Assembly (NCBI GenBank): GCA_022615805.1
Contig: JAKEGO010000146.1
Coordinates: forward strand, 1 to 5,550
Length of the DNA stretch: 5,550 bases
Direction: 5' to 3'
Source: Thermoplasmata archaeon
GTDB lineage: Archaea; Thermoplasmatota; JAKEGO01
Program-made: the position numbers and the translations under genes
Part shown: positions 4,950 to 5,550 of the stretch, in pieces
How positions within the stretch are numbered: position 1 is the stretch's first letter
Layout of the letters: each line of letters starts with the position of its first letter
Notes under the pieces: model-generated
What the model was told of the DNA's origin: nothing
The model's database searches: none
What the model saw: only the letters and a program-made list of their open reading frames with translations

Positions 4950-5270
4950 ATGGAACTGAAGCAGAAGGGGCTCGGCATCACGGCGCTCAAAGCGCTGAGA
5001 CAGCTCGATACCCAGAGGATCGATGTCGAACGCATGCTCGACACCGAGGCCGGCGAGGAGATCCTCAAACGACTTGGCGTCCTCACGCCTCAACGATTGG
5101 GGTTGCGGCCCAGTGCGGGGGCTCTCCACGAACCACACATATGGCCTTGTTACGAATTGGTCCTGATCCCGACGCTCGAACGGACGTTTCTTATCTGCGA
5201 TGGAGTACACTCGGGGGCGGAGGACAAGGTGCTATTTGGCGGGAAGGTGGAAAAAATTGGGTGTCAATGA
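4950..5270 (+). CDS. small hypothetical ORF, possibly chimeric
   Basis: This reading frame (106 codons) begins 9 bases after the transporter stop, a spacing that would suit co-transcription. The first 48 or so codons have strong GC-biased third positions like the neighbouring genes and encode a charged, helix-prone segment (MELKQKGLGITALKAL to LKRLGVLTPQ). From about base 5095 third-position bias weakens and the peptide looks like random translation. One reading is a native gene cut and fused to foreign sequence near 5095. Another is that the whole frame is fortuitous. I recognise no family. Confidence 0.4.
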   Translation: MELKQKGLGITALKALRQLDTQRIDVERMLDTEAGEEILKRLGVLTPQRLGLRPSAGALHEPHIWPCYELVLIPTLERTFLICDGVHSGAEDKVLFGGKVEKIGCQ

Positions 5271-5346
5271 CACGCCTTGTGCATTCCATTCTATGATACT
5301 AGGATATCTGCTCCTACTATATCAAGCAACCAGGGTGTTGAGGGGT

Positions 5347-5368
5347 AACCCCCCCTCCAAGGGGGGTT
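5347..5368. repeat. 8-bp perfect hairpin within a larger fold
   Basis: AACCCCCC (5347-5354) and GGGGGGTT (5361-5368) form a perfect stem around CTCCAA. It is flanked by near-identical GTTGAGGGGT (5337-5346) and GTTGAAGGGGT (5366-5376). An outer pair, GCAACCA (5326-5332) with TGGTTGC (5392-5398), encloses it. It lies just past the stop of the minus-strand gene, so it may form the 3' end of that transcript, or it could be an element end. No T-run follows on the minus strand. Confidence 0.5.
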
Positions 5369-5385
5369 GAAGGGGTGTAGCATGC

Positions 5386-5550
5386 TTATATTGGTTGCCA
5401 CTCCACTGTTTCCCAGATCGAGTTAATGTTAAAAAACGAATTAATTTCATCAATTATCCCAACAATTCTTTGTTTTGTAGAGTTCAATACCGATTCGTAA
5501 ATATATCCATAATTATAATATCCACTCAGTTGAGAAGAGTTTTGAATTTG
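5386..5550 (-). CDS. hypothetical protein, C-terminal part, AT-rich
   Basis: Reading the minus strand from the right edge gives 54 codons without a stop, ending in TAA at 5386-5388. The 5' end is outside the window. In DNA of about 30% GC a random frame of this length would be expected to hit stops, and the peptide looks protein-like: a Tyr/Asn-rich start (YYNYGYIYESVL), an amphipathic stretch (STKQRIVGIIDEINSFF) and an ending SIWETVEWQPI. Codons are strongly AT-ending, unlike the GC-ending codons of every other gene here. I recognise no family. The composition suggests recent acquisition. Confidence 0.6.
   Translation of the reverse strand, partial: QIQNSSQLSGYYNYGYIYESVLNSTKQRIVGIIDEINSFFNINSIWETVEWQPI

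Larger units (their letters stand above)
5100..5550. other. AT-richer edge of probable acquired DNA
   Basis: Composition falls progressively from about 5100. Counted over 5401-5550 it is 45 G+C of 150 bases (30%), against well over 60% in the protease and transporter genes. The stretch contains small inverted repeats (GTGTCA-A-TGACAC at 5261-5273; ACAAGG 5224-5229 with CCTTGT 5275-5280), a strong hairpin at 5347-5368 and the end of a minus-strand gene. No transposase motif or direct-repeat target site is visible within the window, so the type of element is not identified. Confidence 0.5.

Noticed and set aside
4238..5296. 352-codon forward ORF across the transporter and small ORF
   Set aside because: The Arg-rich translation without hydrophobic segments is a frame shadow of the six-helix transporter.

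Overview
The window looks like chromosomal DNA from a GC-rich archaeon, most plausibly a Thermoplasmatota / Methanomassiliicoccales-like euryarchaeon. This placement is inferred. It rests on AGG/AGA-rich arginine codon use, TATA-like boxes placed about 20-27 nt upstream of ATG codons with no Shine-Dalgarno motif (leaderless promoters), an HtpX-type M48 protease, and a heliorhodopsin, a family known from Thermoplasmata. No rRNA, tRNA or CRISPR array is visible.

Layout. (1) 1-180 is unassigned DNA ending in a promoter-like stretch. (2) 181-962 (+) is a nearly full-length heliorhodopsin gene broken by an in-frame TAA at codon 20 and a one-base frameshift near 667-671. All key photochemical residues are still encoded. 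(3) 963-1423 is a gene-free stretch between two converging gene ends. It holds a nested stem-loop, two forward TATA-like boxes (one inside a perfect 14-bp palindrome) and a T6 tract serving the minus strand. (4) 1424-2023 (-) is a nitroreductase-family flavoprotein. (5) 2089-2880 (-) is a zinc-ribbon protein of unknown function. (6) 2881-3045 is a divergent promoter region. (7) 3046-4044 (+) is an HtpX-like membrane metalloprotease carrying a textbook EF-hand calcium loop. (8) 4045-4295 is a spacer with two adjacent strong palindromes. (9) 4296-4940 (+) is a CDF/TMEM163-like cation transporter with cysteine motifs at both termini. (10) 4950-5270 (+) is a doubtful small ORF whose composition changes midway. 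(11) From about 5100 the DNA becomes AT-richer, reaching about 30% GC over 5401-5550. It contains a strong hairpin and the C-terminal 54 codons of an unrecognised minus-strand gene running off the window, so it looks like the edge of acquired DNA.

The genes do not form one obvious pathway. The nitroreductase and zinc-ribbon gene may be co-transcribed, and the zinc-ribbon gene and protease are divergent from a shared 165-bp region. Membrane and metal themes recur (heliorhodopsin, Zn protease with a Ca loop, zinc ribbon, cation transporter), but a functional link is only conjecture. The two observations most worth following are the freshly broken heliorhodopsin and the EF-hand inside the protease.
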